From contig JANOQM010000035.1 of assembly GCA_031422295.1 (NCBI GenBank), positions 48,819 to 112,818 on the forward strand: a stretch of 64,000 nucleotides of DNA, read 5' to 3'. A program made the position numbers and the translations under genes. The stretch is from JANOMH01 sp031422295. Lineage in GTDB: Bacteria > Pseudomonadota > Alphaproteobacteria > Rhodobacterales > Rhodobacteraceae. Numbering within the stretch: the stretch's first letter is position 1; each line of letters opens with the position of its first letter. Of this stretch, positions 1 to 7,749 are shown piece after piece. Below the pieces are notes generated by a model, which was not told where the DNA came from, ran no database searches, and saw only the letters and a program-made list of their open reading frames with translations.

Positions 1-2
1 TG

Positions 3-65
3 GAATTCACCGAGACTCGCTACAATGGTGAAAGCTATGATTTCGTGACTGAATTACGGACCTGA
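3..65 (+). CDS. Possible 3' end of an upstream gene (partial)
   Basis: An open frame enters at the left edge and stops at TGA 63-65, giving about 20 residues ending in DFVTELRT. The codons are consistent with coding sequence, but the piece is too short to assign to a family. It would lie just upstream of nanE on the same strand, so it could be the last codons of a nan-locus gene such as a regulator or lyase. It could equally be chance. Confidence 0.3.
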   Translation, partial: EFTETRYNGESYDFVTELRT

Positions 66-93
66 CAACAACTGGTTATCAACCTGTTGCAAA

Positions 94-111
94 CTGGTAT
101 TTGTCTGGTAT
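94..111 (+). promoter_or_regulatory. Direct CTGGTAT repeats, candidate operator upstream of nanE
   Basis: CTGGTAT occurs at 94-100 and again at 105-111, one helical turn apart, with a related CTGGTTAT at 72-79. E. coli NanR, a GntR/FCD regulator, is known to bind tandem GGTATA-type repeats at nan promoters. The match is suggestive only. The position also favours a nanE start downstream of the repeats. Confidence 0.35.
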
Positions 112-139
112 TGTTTTCCAAGGTCAGTTGGGGGACACG

Positions 140-820
140 GTGGCAGACCCGATTCTTGGATCATTGCGCGCCGGGCTGGTGGTCTCGTGCCAGCCGGTGC
201 CGGGCAGTGCGCTGGACCGGCCGGAGATTGTCGCGGCCTTTGCCGAGGCAGCGCTGGATGGCGGCGCTGTCGGCCTGCGGATCGAAGGGCTGGACAACTT
301 GCGGGCCGTACGGCGTGTGACGCGTGCGCCGGTAATCGGACTTATCAAGCGCGACCTGACTGACAGCCCGGTGCGGATTACGCCCTTGATACAGGACATT
401 CAGGATCTTGTAGCGGCCGGGGCGGATATCATTGCCTTTGATGCGACCGACCGGGACAGGCCGGTGCCGGTCAGTGACCTGATCGCTGCAATCCGGCAGG
501 CCGGGCGTCTGGCGATGGCCGATTGCGCGACACTGGCCGAAGGGCAGCACGCCGCAACACATGGCGCAGACCTGCTGGGCAGCACGATGTCAGGCTATAC
601 CGGCGGGCCGGTTCCTGCCTTGCCCGATCTGGAACTTGTGGCGGCTCTGGCGGCCTTGCATCCGTTTGTCATTGCCGAAGGGCGGTATCAGGCCCCGGCA
701 CAGGCGGCAGCGGCCATGGCGGCGGGGGCGGCGGCGGTGGTTGCGGGATCAGCGATTACCCGGCCCGAACACGTGACCGGCTGGTTTGTCGCCGCCATCA
801 CGGGGGCCCAGCATGGCTGA
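140..820 (+). CDS. nanE: N-acetylmannosamine-6-phosphate 2-epimerase NanE
   Basis: NanE converts ManNAc-6-P to GlcNAc-6-P in cytosolic sialic acid and ManNAc catabolism. The 226-residue protein carries family blocks in order: GLVVSCQ (about 12-18), GLRIEG (45-50), GLIKRD with the catalytic Lys (about 70), FDATDR, MADC, SGYTGG and an IAEGRY segment with the likely catalytic Glu. I chose GTG at 140 because a GGGGGA ribosome site precedes it and family members begin close to the GLxVSCQ strand. A longer frame from TTG 101 would overlap the CTGGTAT repeats. It overlaps nanK by 8 nt, indicating translational coupling. Confidence 0.9.
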   Translation: MADPILGSLRAGLVVSCQPVPGSALDRPEIVAAFAEAALDGGAVGLRIEGLDNLRAVRRVTRAPVIGLIKRDLTDSPVRITPLIQDIQDLVAAGADIIAFDATDRDRPVPVSDLIAAIRQAGRLAMADCATLAEGQHAATHGADLLGSTMSGYTGGPVPALPDLELVAALAALHPFVIAEGRYQAPAQAAAAMAAGAAAVVAGSAITRPEHVTGWFVAAITGAQHG

Positions 821-1652
821 ACCCGTCCTTGCCGTCGATCTGGGCGGAACCGTCACGCGGGTGGGGCTCGTCCAGGGCGGCGCGGTGCTGTACCGCGCCG
901 AAACACGGACCGACCGTGCCGCAGGTCCGCTGCAGTGGGTCAGTCAAATGGCGTCTTTGGCCAGACCTTTCGTCGGACGCTATGGGCGCATCGGCGTTGC
1001 GGTGACGGGTCTGGTGCAGGGTGGTCAGTGGCGGGCGATGAACCCCGGTACCCTTGACTTGCCGCAGGGGTTTGACCTTGCCGGTGCCGTGCTGGCCAGT
1101 TTCGGGCAGGTTCCGGTGCTGGCTAATGATGCGCAGGCCGCTGCCTATGGCGAATGGCGTTTTGGGGCCGGGCAGGGAGCCGACATGGTGTTCCTGACCA
1201 TTTCGACCGGCATTGGCGGCGGCATCGTTGCGGGTGGGCGGCTGTTAACCGGGCGTTCGGGCCTTGCCGGGCATTTCGGGCAGATGCTGTCCTTGCCCGA
1301 TGACGACGGTCTGGGCCGGTTCGAGGATGGAGCGTCAGGGCAATGGATCGCGGCGCAGTCCGGGGTCGCCGATGCGCGGGCGGTCTTTGCCTTGCCCGCG
1401 GCGGCCCTGGTGATTGACCGCTCTGCCGCCCGCATCGCCCGGCTGGCCAGCAACCTGCAACTGGCGCTGGACCCCGCCCGCATCGTGATCGGCGGCGGCA
1501 TCGGCCTTGCCCCCGGCTTTCTGCCCCGGATCGCAGCGCATCTGGATCACTTGCCTCATCTGACCCGCCCCACTCTAGTTCCCGCCGCCCTTGGCGCGGA
1601 TGCGGGACTGATCGGAATTGCAGCCTTGACTGAAAACCACACCACCAACTGA
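813..1652 (+). CDS. nanK: ROK-family N-acetylmannosamine kinase NanK
   Basis: This predicted sugar kinase would supply ManNAc-6-P to NanE. The 279-residue protein opens with the ROK phosphate-binding loop VDLGGTVTR and has STGIGGGIV and the GLAGHFGQ segment with the catalytic-region His. The usual ROK zinc motif (CxCGCxGCxE) after that His is absent and is replaced by an acidic LPDDDGLG stretch. The ATG at 813 lies inside the nanE stop region (8-nt overlap). The kinase assignment is firm as ROK; the substrate is inferred from nanE. Confidence 0.85.
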   Translation: MAEPVLAVDLGGTVTRVGLVQGGAVLYRAETRTDRAAGPLQWVSQMASLARPFVGRYGRIGVAVTGLVQGGQWRAMNPGTLDLPQGFDLAGAVLASFGQVPVLANDAQAAAYGEWRFGAGQGADMVFLTISTGIGGGIVAGGRLLTGRSGLAGHFGQMLSLPDDDGLGRFEDGASGQWIAAQSGVADARAVFALPAAALVIDRSAARIARLASNLQLALDPARIVIGGGIGLAPGFLPRIAAHLDHLPHLTRPTLVPAALGADAGLIGIAALTENHTTN

Positions 1653-1663
1653 AAGGATGAGAC

Positions 1664-2962
1664 ATGAGATTTTTCAAAGCAACGAGTGTAAGTCTGCTGG
1701 CGCTGATGGGCCAGAGCGCCCTTGCCGAAGTGACAGTTCTGGGCTGGCCGGGTGGCCCCGAGGAAACCGCGCTGCGCGCCGTGACCGAGATTTACAATGC
1801 GCAGGCCGATCTGGCCGATGACAACAAGGTCGAGCTGCTGTTCACCAGCCGTGACGGGTTTTTCGACAAGTTGCAGGTGGACCTTGCCGCTGGCACCGAT
1901 GCCTTCGACATCAACCTGATCGCCACCTATTCAATCGGCCGCTATGCCCCCTTCATGGAACCGATCACCCTGTCGGATCAGGCGGGTGCAGTGTTCGGCG
2001 ATACGGTCCTGTCCACGATGCAATTCGACGGTGCCCAATATGGCGTGCCAACTGACCTGTCGCTGCATTTCCTGTATTATCGGCAGGATCTGATTGACGC
2101 CCTGATGGCCGATGACGCGGCAAAAGCCCGCTATGCCGAGATTTCGCTGGAGCATCTGGGTACCGCGATGGAACCCAAGGCCCCCGCCGACTGGATGTGG
2201 GAGGATTTCGTCGCCACCGCGCTGTATTTCAGCCAGTCGGTCAACCCCGACAGCCCAACCCGCTATGGCACCGTGATCCAGATGAAGAACCTGCTGTTCA
2301 ACATGATGGTGTTCCATTCCTGGCCGCGCAGCTATGGGGCTGACTGGACCGACGAGGCCGGGGCTGTGACCGTGGATAGCGAGGCTTACCGTACCGCGCT
2401 TGAGATGGCCAAGATGCTGTATGATCTGGGGGCCACCCCGCCCGACAGCACGTCCTATGAATATGCCGAAGCGAATGCTGCCTTTGCCGCAGGTCAGGTG
2501 GCCGCGATGATCCAGTGGAATGCCGCAGCGGGCGAATTGACCACGGCGCAACCCGCCACCGTCAGCATCGCCCCGCCTGCCGGACCCGAGGGCCGGTTCA
2601 CCCATATCCACGGCCTTGGGCTGGGCCTGAATGCAGCGGCGGCGAACAAGGAGGGCGCGATTGCCTTTCTGCAGTGGCTGTCCACCGAGGAAGCGGCGTT
2701 GGCCTATGCCCGCGCCGGTGGTGCGCCGGGGCTTGCAGGCGATACCGTCGCCCAACTAGCGGCCGAGCGCCCGGATCTGGTGCAGGTCGGTGACTATGCC
2801 AGCACCTATGGCTTTGTGATGCGGGGGGCGACGTCAGCCAATGCCCTGTCGATCTATGAATTGCAGGCCAAGGAGTTTACCGGATTCTGGGCGGGCACGC
2901 AGGATCTGGACACGACGATGGCCAACACGGCGGCGGGCATGACCGAACTGCTGGCTGAATAA
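1664..2962 (+). CDS. CUT1-family sugar ABC transporter, periplasmic binding protein
   Basis: The 432-residue protein starts with a Sec signal peptide ending in QSALA, followed by the fold of family 1 extracellular solute-binding proteins (strand EVTVLGWPGG, then LVFTSRDGFFDKLQVDLAAGTDAFDI-type segments, given here only as a pattern). It is the first gene of a complete importer: binding protein, two permeases and an ATPase. Cotranscription with nanEK, 11 nt away, suggests an amino sugar such as ManNAc, sialic acid or a glycoside of these. The substrate is inferred from neighbours only. Confidence 0.8.
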   Translation: MRFFKATSVSLLALMGQSALAEVTVLGWPGGPEETALRAVTEIYNAQADLADDNKVELLFTSRDGFFDKLQVDLAAGTDAFDINLIATYSIGRYAPFMEPITLSDQAGAVFGDTVLSTMQFDGAQYGVPTDLSLHFLYYRQDLIDALMADDAAKARYAEISLEHLGTAMEPKAPADWMWEDFVATALYFSQSVNPDSPTRYGTVIQMKNLLFNMMVFHSWPRSYGADWTDEAGAVTVDSEAYRTALEMAKMLYDLGATPPDSTSYEYAEANAAFAAGQVAAMIQWNAAAGELTTAQPATVSIAPPAGPEGRFTHIHGLGLGLNAAAANKEGAIAFLQWLSTEEAALAYARAGGAPGLAGDTVAQLAAERPDLVQVGDYASTYGFVMRGATSANALSIYELQAKEFTGFWAGTQDLDTTMANTAAGMTELLAE

Positions 2963-3009
2963 GACCAAAACCCGCGGTGGGTAACTGCCGGGGGCTTCAA
3001 AGGGGTGTG

Positions 3010-3870
3010 ATGCTGGTAGGCGCGGCATACAGGCGGCAGAATGCGGTGCTGGCAGCGCCGCTGGTGCTGTTCCTGCTGGCGCTGCTAGGCTTTCCTGCGG
3101 TGATGAGCCTGATCTACGCCGCCTCGAAAGCGGATTTCGAAACCCTGATGTCGCCGGAATTTATTGGTCTGGCGAATTTTTCCACCGTCCTCACCGATCC
3201 CGACTTCTGGCAAGCCGCGTGGTTTTCCACCCGATTTGCCGTTGTCACGACGTTGGCGGAATGCGGATTGGGGTTGGCGCTGGCCGTGTTCCTCGCCCCG
3301 CTGATCCGGCACCATGGCTGGATGGTGGCCGTCCTGATCGCGCCGATCATGGTCGCCCCCGCAATGATGGGGTTGATGTACCGGCTGGTATTACATGAAT
3401 TCGTCGGGCCACTGCCGCATTACCTTTACGCAATCTTTGGCTCTGCGCCGTCCTTCCTCGGCGTACGCAACCTGTTTGCCACCGTCGCAGTGATCGAGAT
3501 TTTGCAGTGGACCCCTTTTGCCTTTCTGCTGTTCCTGACCGCCTACAACGCCCTGCCCGGTGACCTGCGCGAGGCGGCGGCGGTGGATGGCACAAGGCCT
3601 TGGCGGATGTTCTGGAAGATCGAATGGCCGCTGCTGTTGCCCACGGTTGGCATCGCGCTGTTTATCCGGTTCATTGACGGGTTCCGGGTGTTCGACAATA
3701 TCTATGTGCTGGTCGGCCCCGGCCCCGGTGGTGTGACCACATCCATGTCGATCTATATCTACGAGGCGTTCTTTCGCGCAGGTGACATTGGCCGGGCGCT
3801 GGCGGCCGCGCTGATCCTGTTCGGCTTTGCCTTTGCAGCGGTCGCTTTGGCGCAGCGGTGGCAGCGATGA
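3010..3870 (+). CDS. Sugar ABC transporter permease (MalF/UgpA type)
   Basis: An inner-membrane permease of 286 residues with six predicted helices. The cytoplasmic EAA loop is seen as LREAAAVDGTRPWRMFWKIEWPLL, i.e. the EAAxxDGA-type coupling helix near residue 185. ATG 3010 follows an AAAGGGG ribosome site; an upstream in-frame GTG at 2977 would add a non-conserved hydrophilic extension. It overlaps the next permease by ATGA. Confidence 0.85.
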   Translation: MLVGAAYRRQNAVLAAPLVLFLLALLGFPAVMSLIYAASKADFETLMSPEFIGLANFSTVLTDPDFWQAAWFSTRFAVVTTLAECGLGLALAVFLAPLIRHHGWMVAVLIAPIMVAPAMMGLMYRLVLHEFVGPLPHYLYAIFGSAPSFLGVRNLFATVAVIEILQWTPFAFLLFLTAYNALPGDLREAAAVDGTRPWRMFWKIEWPLLLPTVGIALFIRFIDGFRVFDNIYVLVGPGPGGVTTSMSIYIYEAFFRAGDIGRALAAALILFGFAFAAVALAQRWQR

Positions 3871-4688
3871 TCGGGGCCTTGCGCTGGCTGGTATTCGGTG
3901 TCGCGGCATTGATCCTGAACTTTCCCCTGCTGGCAACGCTGGCCACCGCGTTCAAAACTCCGGCCGAGATTACCGCCAACCCGGGCCTATGGGTCCAATC
4001 CCCGACGCTGGCCAATTTCCAGACTGTCCTGACGGTCAGCGACCGGCTGAACGTCTGGCAGCACCTAGGCAACTCCTTGGTGGCGTCGCTGATCGGGGCG
4101 ATCCTGCCGATTGTGATCTGCTTTCCCGTTGCCTGGGGCATGGCGCGGCGCGGGGTGGGGGCGCGTGTACTGTTCCCGCTGGTCATCAACCTGCGCGCCA
4201 TGCCGCTGGTGATCTTTGCCATCCCCCTTTACGTCATGTTCCGCGCGTTGGGCCTGCTCGATACCCAACTGGGGCTGGGCCTGATCCTGGCCATCGTCAA
4301 CACGCCGCTGGCGCTGCTGCTGTTGCTTCAGGCGGTGCGCGACCTGCCGCTGGAACTGGAAGAGGCGGCGCGGATGGACGGGGCCGGGCTGGGCCGGATC
4401 CTTCTGCGGATCGTCCTGCCGCTGTGCCGCCCCGCGATCATCACCACCTTCGTGTTCGGCTTTATCACTGCCTGGAACGAGTTTCTGTTCGGCCTGATGC
4501 TGACCACCCGCGACGCTGTGCCGATGACGGTGGGGGCGTCGTTCTTTTTCGCGGCCAGCGGCGGCGGCGTGCAATGGGGTGTGGCCGCGGCGGTGATCGT
4601 GGTGGCCGCCTTGCCGCCGCTGCTGCTGGGACTGGTGCTGTACCGCCGGATCAGCGGGTCGATGGTGGCGGGGGCGGTCAAGGGATAG
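3867..4688 (+). CDS. Sugar ABC transporter permease (MalG/UgpE type)
   Basis: The second inner-membrane permease, 273 residues, begins at the ATGA overlap with the preceding gene. It has six hydrophobic segments, the EEAARMDGAGLGRI coupling loop (EAA motif) and the FIxAWNEFLFGLML segment characteristic of MalG-like subunits. It would pair with the 3010-3870 product as a heterodimer above the ATPase encoded downstream. Confidence 0.87.
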   Translation: MIGALRWLVFGVAALILNFPLLATLATAFKTPAEITANPGLWVQSPTLANFQTVLTVSDRLNVWQHLGNSLVASLIGAILPIVICFPVAWGMARRGVGARVLFPLVINLRAMPLVIFAIPLYVMFRALGLLDTQLGLGLILAIVNTPLALLLLLQAVRDLPLELEEAARMDGAGLGRILLRIVLPLCRPAIITTFVFGFITAWNEFLFGLMLTTRDAVPMTVGASFFFAASGGGVQWGVAAAVIVVAALPPLLLGLVLYRRISGSMVAGAVKG

Positions 4689-4691
4689 GTG

Positions 4692-5705
4692 ATGGCAGTC
4701 ATTGAACTGAACGGTGTGGGCAAGACGTTTGCGGGGACCGAAGTGATCCGGGATGTGTCACTGCGAATCGAGGATGGTGAGTTCTGCGTGTTTGTCGGCC
4801 CTTCGGGTTGCGGGAAATCCACTTTGCTGCGCCTGATTGCCGGGCTGGAGGATGTGACGGCGGGCCGGATAGTAATCGGCGGGCGGGATGTCACTGCGCT
4901 GGAACCTTACGCCCGTGGCTTGTCGATGGTGTTTCAAAGCTATGCTCTGTATCCGCACATGACGGTGCGCGACAACATCGCCTTTGCCCTGCGCACCGCC
5001 CGGTTGCCCGAGAAAGAGGTCGCAGCAAAAGTGGCCGAGGCGGCGCGGATGCTGCAACTGGACGCCTACCTTGACCGAAAGCCGGCCGCATTGTCAGGCG
5101 GGCAACGACAAAGGGTCGCCATTGGCCGGGCCATCGTGCGCCAGCCACAGGCGTTTTTGTTTGATGAACCGCTGTCCAACCTGGATGCTGCCCTTCGGTC
5201 TGATACCAGACACGAGATTGCGCGTCTGCACCGCCAACTGGCCGCCACAATGATTTATGTCACCCACGATCAGGTCGAGGCGATGACATTGGCAGACCGG
5301 ATCGTTGTGCTGCAGGCCGGGCAAATCATGCAAGTGGGCACGCCCCGTGATCTGTATGAACGGCCCGCCAACCTGTTCGTGGCACAATTCATCGGCAGCC
5401 CCCGGATGAACCTGATCCCGGGGAATGCTATCGGCGAAGAGACTGCCCAGATTGGCGTGCGGCCGGAACATCTGCGCATAGTCCCGTCCGGTACGGGCCG
5501 GATCAAAGGCCGGGTCGAGTTTGCGGAATACCTTGGGGCTGATGCAAATGTCATACTAGATTGTGGCGCAGCAGGCCGGTTATCCATGCGTCTGTCCGGG
5601 CAGGCGTTGCCCGGGGAAAAGGCAGTCATTGATCTGGATTGGAATACCGATCTGACTCATCGCTTTGACACTGCGGGTCTGCGCATACTATCGGTCAAAA
5701 CATGA
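4692..5705 (+). CDS. Sugar ABC transporter ATP-binding protein (MalK/UgpC type)
   Basis: This 337-residue ATPase drives the CUT1 importer. Walker A GPSGCGKS is at residues 36-43, followed by a Q-loop (VFQSYALYPHMT), signature LSGGQRQRV, Walker B FLFDEPLSNLD, H-loop THDQVEAM and a C-terminal OB-like regulatory domain (GVRPEHLRI). GTG 4689 directly precedes ATG 4692; ATG is preferred. It is the last gene of the nan operon. Confidence 0.9.
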   Translation: MAVIELNGVGKTFAGTEVIRDVSLRIEDGEFCVFVGPSGCGKSTLLRLIAGLEDVTAGRIVIGGRDVTALEPYARGLSMVFQSYALYPHMTVRDNIAFALRTARLPEKEVAAKVAEAARMLQLDAYLDRKPAALSGGQRQRVAIGRAIVRQPQAFLFDEPLSNLDAALRSDTRHEIARLHRQLAATMIYVTHDQVEAMTLADRIVVLQAGQIMQVGTPRDLYERPANLFVAQFIGSPRMNLIPGNAIGEETAQIGVRPEHLRIVPSGTGRIKGRVEFAEYLGADANVILDCGAAGRLSMRLSGQALPGEKAVIDLDWNTDLTHRFDTAGLRILSVKT

Positions 5706-5921
5706 CCGGCCGCAGTTTTTTGTGTATAATTTCTGTGCGGCCGCGCAGCCGGTTAGCTGAAATTGGTCCAAGAGCTTGCTGTTGACGATCTCCGTTGACG
5801 AACCGGTAATCTGCAGGGAAACATAAGCTTCGGGCCGCTTGATGGTCAGTGCAGGGGTGGGCGAGGAAAGTTTGGACAGGCTGGGAAATTGGACAACAAG
5901 GGCGGGATTGGTGGGCAGAAA
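5706..5921. other. Intergenic region between the nan and dipeptide operons
   Basis: No convincing gene. An 8-bp inverted repeat (CGGCCGCA 5707-5714 with TGCGGCCG 5736-5743) frames a 21-nt AT-rich loop holding a perfect TATAAT at 5725-5730. It could serve as a weak terminator, an operator around a -10 box, or neither. A short minus-strand frame across 5735-5860 resembled nothing I recognise. Confidence 0.4.
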
Positions 5922-6800
5922 ATGAACCTGGTGGCAAAGGTCGCCAAACCGCACAGTGTCCTGTCGCGACTGTTACAGCGCAGACTAGCAGTGATTGGCC
6001 TTGTGTTGATCCTATTGGTGGTGCTGGGCGCGGTTTTTGCTCCGTTTCTGGTAGGGTATGCGCCAAACGAGCAGTTGTTCGACGGGCTGACAATCGAGGG
6101 CGCGCCGATGCCGCCCGGCGGGGATTACATGCTAGGCACCGACCTGTTGGGCCGCGATTTGTGGTCGCGCATTCTGTATGGTGCGCGCACCTCCTTGATG
6201 ATCGGGATCGTGGCCAATGGGCTCGCGCTGACCATCGGCACTATCGTCGGGATCACCGCCGGTTATTTCCGGGGCTGGATCGGGGCCGCGCTGATGCGCT
6301 TTACCGATCTGATGATGGCATTTCCGGCCTTGCTGCTGGCGATCTGTCTGGCGGCGATTTTCCAGCCGTCGCTGTGGATCGTGGCTTTGGTGATTGCGCT
6401 GGTGAACTGGGTGCAGACGGCGCGGGTGATTTATGCCGAAACTTCGGCGCTGGCGACACGGGATTTCGTGGCCGCCGCCCGGACCTTGGGTGCAGGGCAT
6501 GGCCGTATTCTGTGGGTGCATATCCTGCCGCACCTTTTGCCCACGATCATTGTCTGGGGGACGCTGGGGATTTCGACCACTGTTCTGCTTGAGGCGACGC
6601 TGAGTTTTCTGGGCATCGGGGTGCAGCCGCCAACACCCAGCTGGGGCAATATCATCTTTGAAAACCAGACCTATTTTCAGGCCGCCCCCTGGCTGGTGTT
6701 CTTTCCCGGGCTGGCGATCCTGCTGCTGGCGCTGGCGTTCAATCTGGTGGGCGATGCGCTGCGCGATGTGCTGGACCCGTTGCAGCGGGGGCGGGGCTGA
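5922..6800 (+). CDS. Dipeptide/oligopeptide-type ABC permease (DppC-like)
   Basis: The 292-residue inner-membrane permease has the N-terminal segment and helix of OppC_N, then LGTDLLGRDLWSRILYG-type sequence typical of DppC (GTDxxGRDxxSR, about residues 75-85), five further helices and the coupling loop FVAAARTLGAGHGRI. ATG 5922 is preferred over TTG 5889, which lacks conserved sequence. The C-type permease precedes the B-type, the reverse of the common dppBC order. It overlaps the next gene by ATGA. Confidence 0.85.
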   Translation: MNLVAKVAKPHSVLSRLLQRRLAVIGLVLILLVVLGAVFAPFLVGYAPNEQLFDGLTIEGAPMPPGGDYMLGTDLLGRDLWSRILYGARTSLMIGIVANGLALTIGTIVGITAGYFRGWIGAALMRFTDLMMAFPALLLAICLAAIFQPSLWIVALVIALVNWVQTARVIYAETSALATRDFVAAARTLGAGHGRILWVHILPHLLPTIIVWGTLGISTTVLLEATLSFLGIGVQPPTPSWGNIIFENQTYFQAAPWLVFFPGLAILLLALAFNLVGDALRDVLDPLQRGRG

Positions 6801-7720
6801 TGCTGGCCTATCTTGCCCGCCGATTGCTGGCATCCGCACTGATCCTGCTCGGGGTCAGTTTCATCACCTATTTCCTGCTGTTCGTCCTGCCCGCCGATCC
6901 GGTGCGCCAGATTGCGGGCCGGTCGGCCACCGCCGAAACCGTGCAGAATATCCGTGAACAATTGGGCCTCGATCAGCCGTTTGTCGTGCAATATGCCCGC
7001 TATCTGGGCAACCTGGTGCAGGGCGATCTGGGGCGGTCGTATCTGCAACGGACGCAAGTTTCGGAATTGATCTGGTCGCGCCTGCCCGCGACGTTGCTGT
7101 TGATGCTGGGGTCGATTGTCGCCGAGTTGGTGATCGGGCTGAGCATGGGGGTCATCGCCGCGCTGCGCCGCAATTCAGGCACCGACCAGACCCTGATGAT
7201 TGCCAGTTTCGTCGGCGTATCCGCCCCGCAATTCGTGGTGGGGCTGTTGCTGCTGTATATCTTTGCGGTGCAGTTGCAGTGGTTTCCCATCGGCGGCTAT
7301 GGCACATTCGCGCATCTGGTCTTGCCATCCCTGACCATGGGGATATTGGGCGCGGGTTGGTATGCGCGGATGATGCGCTCCTCGATGATCGAGGTCATGC
7401 AGGCCGATTTCATCCGCACGGCGCGGGCCAAGGGGATCGGGCGAGCCAGGGTCATCCTGCGCCATGCCCTGCCCAATGCGATTCTGCCGATCATCGCGAT
7501 GATCGGGATCGACATCGGCATCTTCATGGGCGGGATCGTGGTTGTGGAATCCGTTTTCGGCTGGCCCGGCATTGGGCAACTGGCCTGGCAGGCGATCCAG
7601 CGCGTTGATATTCCGATCATCATGGGGGTGACGCTGGTCTCGGCTGTCGCTATCGTTCTGGGCAATCTGCTGGCCGATCTGGTGGCACCCTTGATCGACC
7701 CGCGCATCAAATTACGTTGA
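6800..7720 (+). CDS. Dipeptide/oligopeptide-type ABC permease (DppB-like)
   Basis: The 306-residue inner-membrane permease opens with the DppB signature MLAYLARRLL..LLGVSFITYFLL, a periplasmic QLGLDQPFVVQYARYL segment, and coupling loop ADFIRTARAKGIGRARVI. It ends in a conserved NLLADLxxPLIDPRIK tail. It forms the pore with the DppC-like subunit. Confidence 0.88.
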   Translation: MLAYLARRLLASALILLGVSFITYFLLFVLPADPVRQIAGRSATAETVQNIREQLGLDQPFVVQYARYLGNLVQGDLGRSYLQRTQVSELIWSRLPATLLLMLGSIVAELVIGLSMGVIAALRRNSGTDQTLMIASFVGVSAPQFVVGLLLLYIFAVQLQWFPIGGYGTFAHLVLPSLTMGILGAGWYARMMRSSMIEVMQADFIRTARAKGIGRARVILRHALPNAILPIIAMIGIDIGIFMGGIVVVESVFGWPGIGQLAWQAIQRVDIPIIMGVTLVSAVAIVLGNLLADLVAPLIDPRIKLR

Positions 7721-7749
7721 AAATCAAACCACTGACATGGAGAGTGACA

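Noticed and set aside
101..139. Extended nanE start at TTG 101
   Set aside because: It overlaps the CTGGTAT repeats and adds sequence not expected before the conserved first strand; GTG 140 has the better ribosome site.
5707..5743. Rho-independent terminator after the sugar importer
   Set aside because: The stem is only 8 bp with a 21-nt loop, and the T-run lies inside the loop, not after it.
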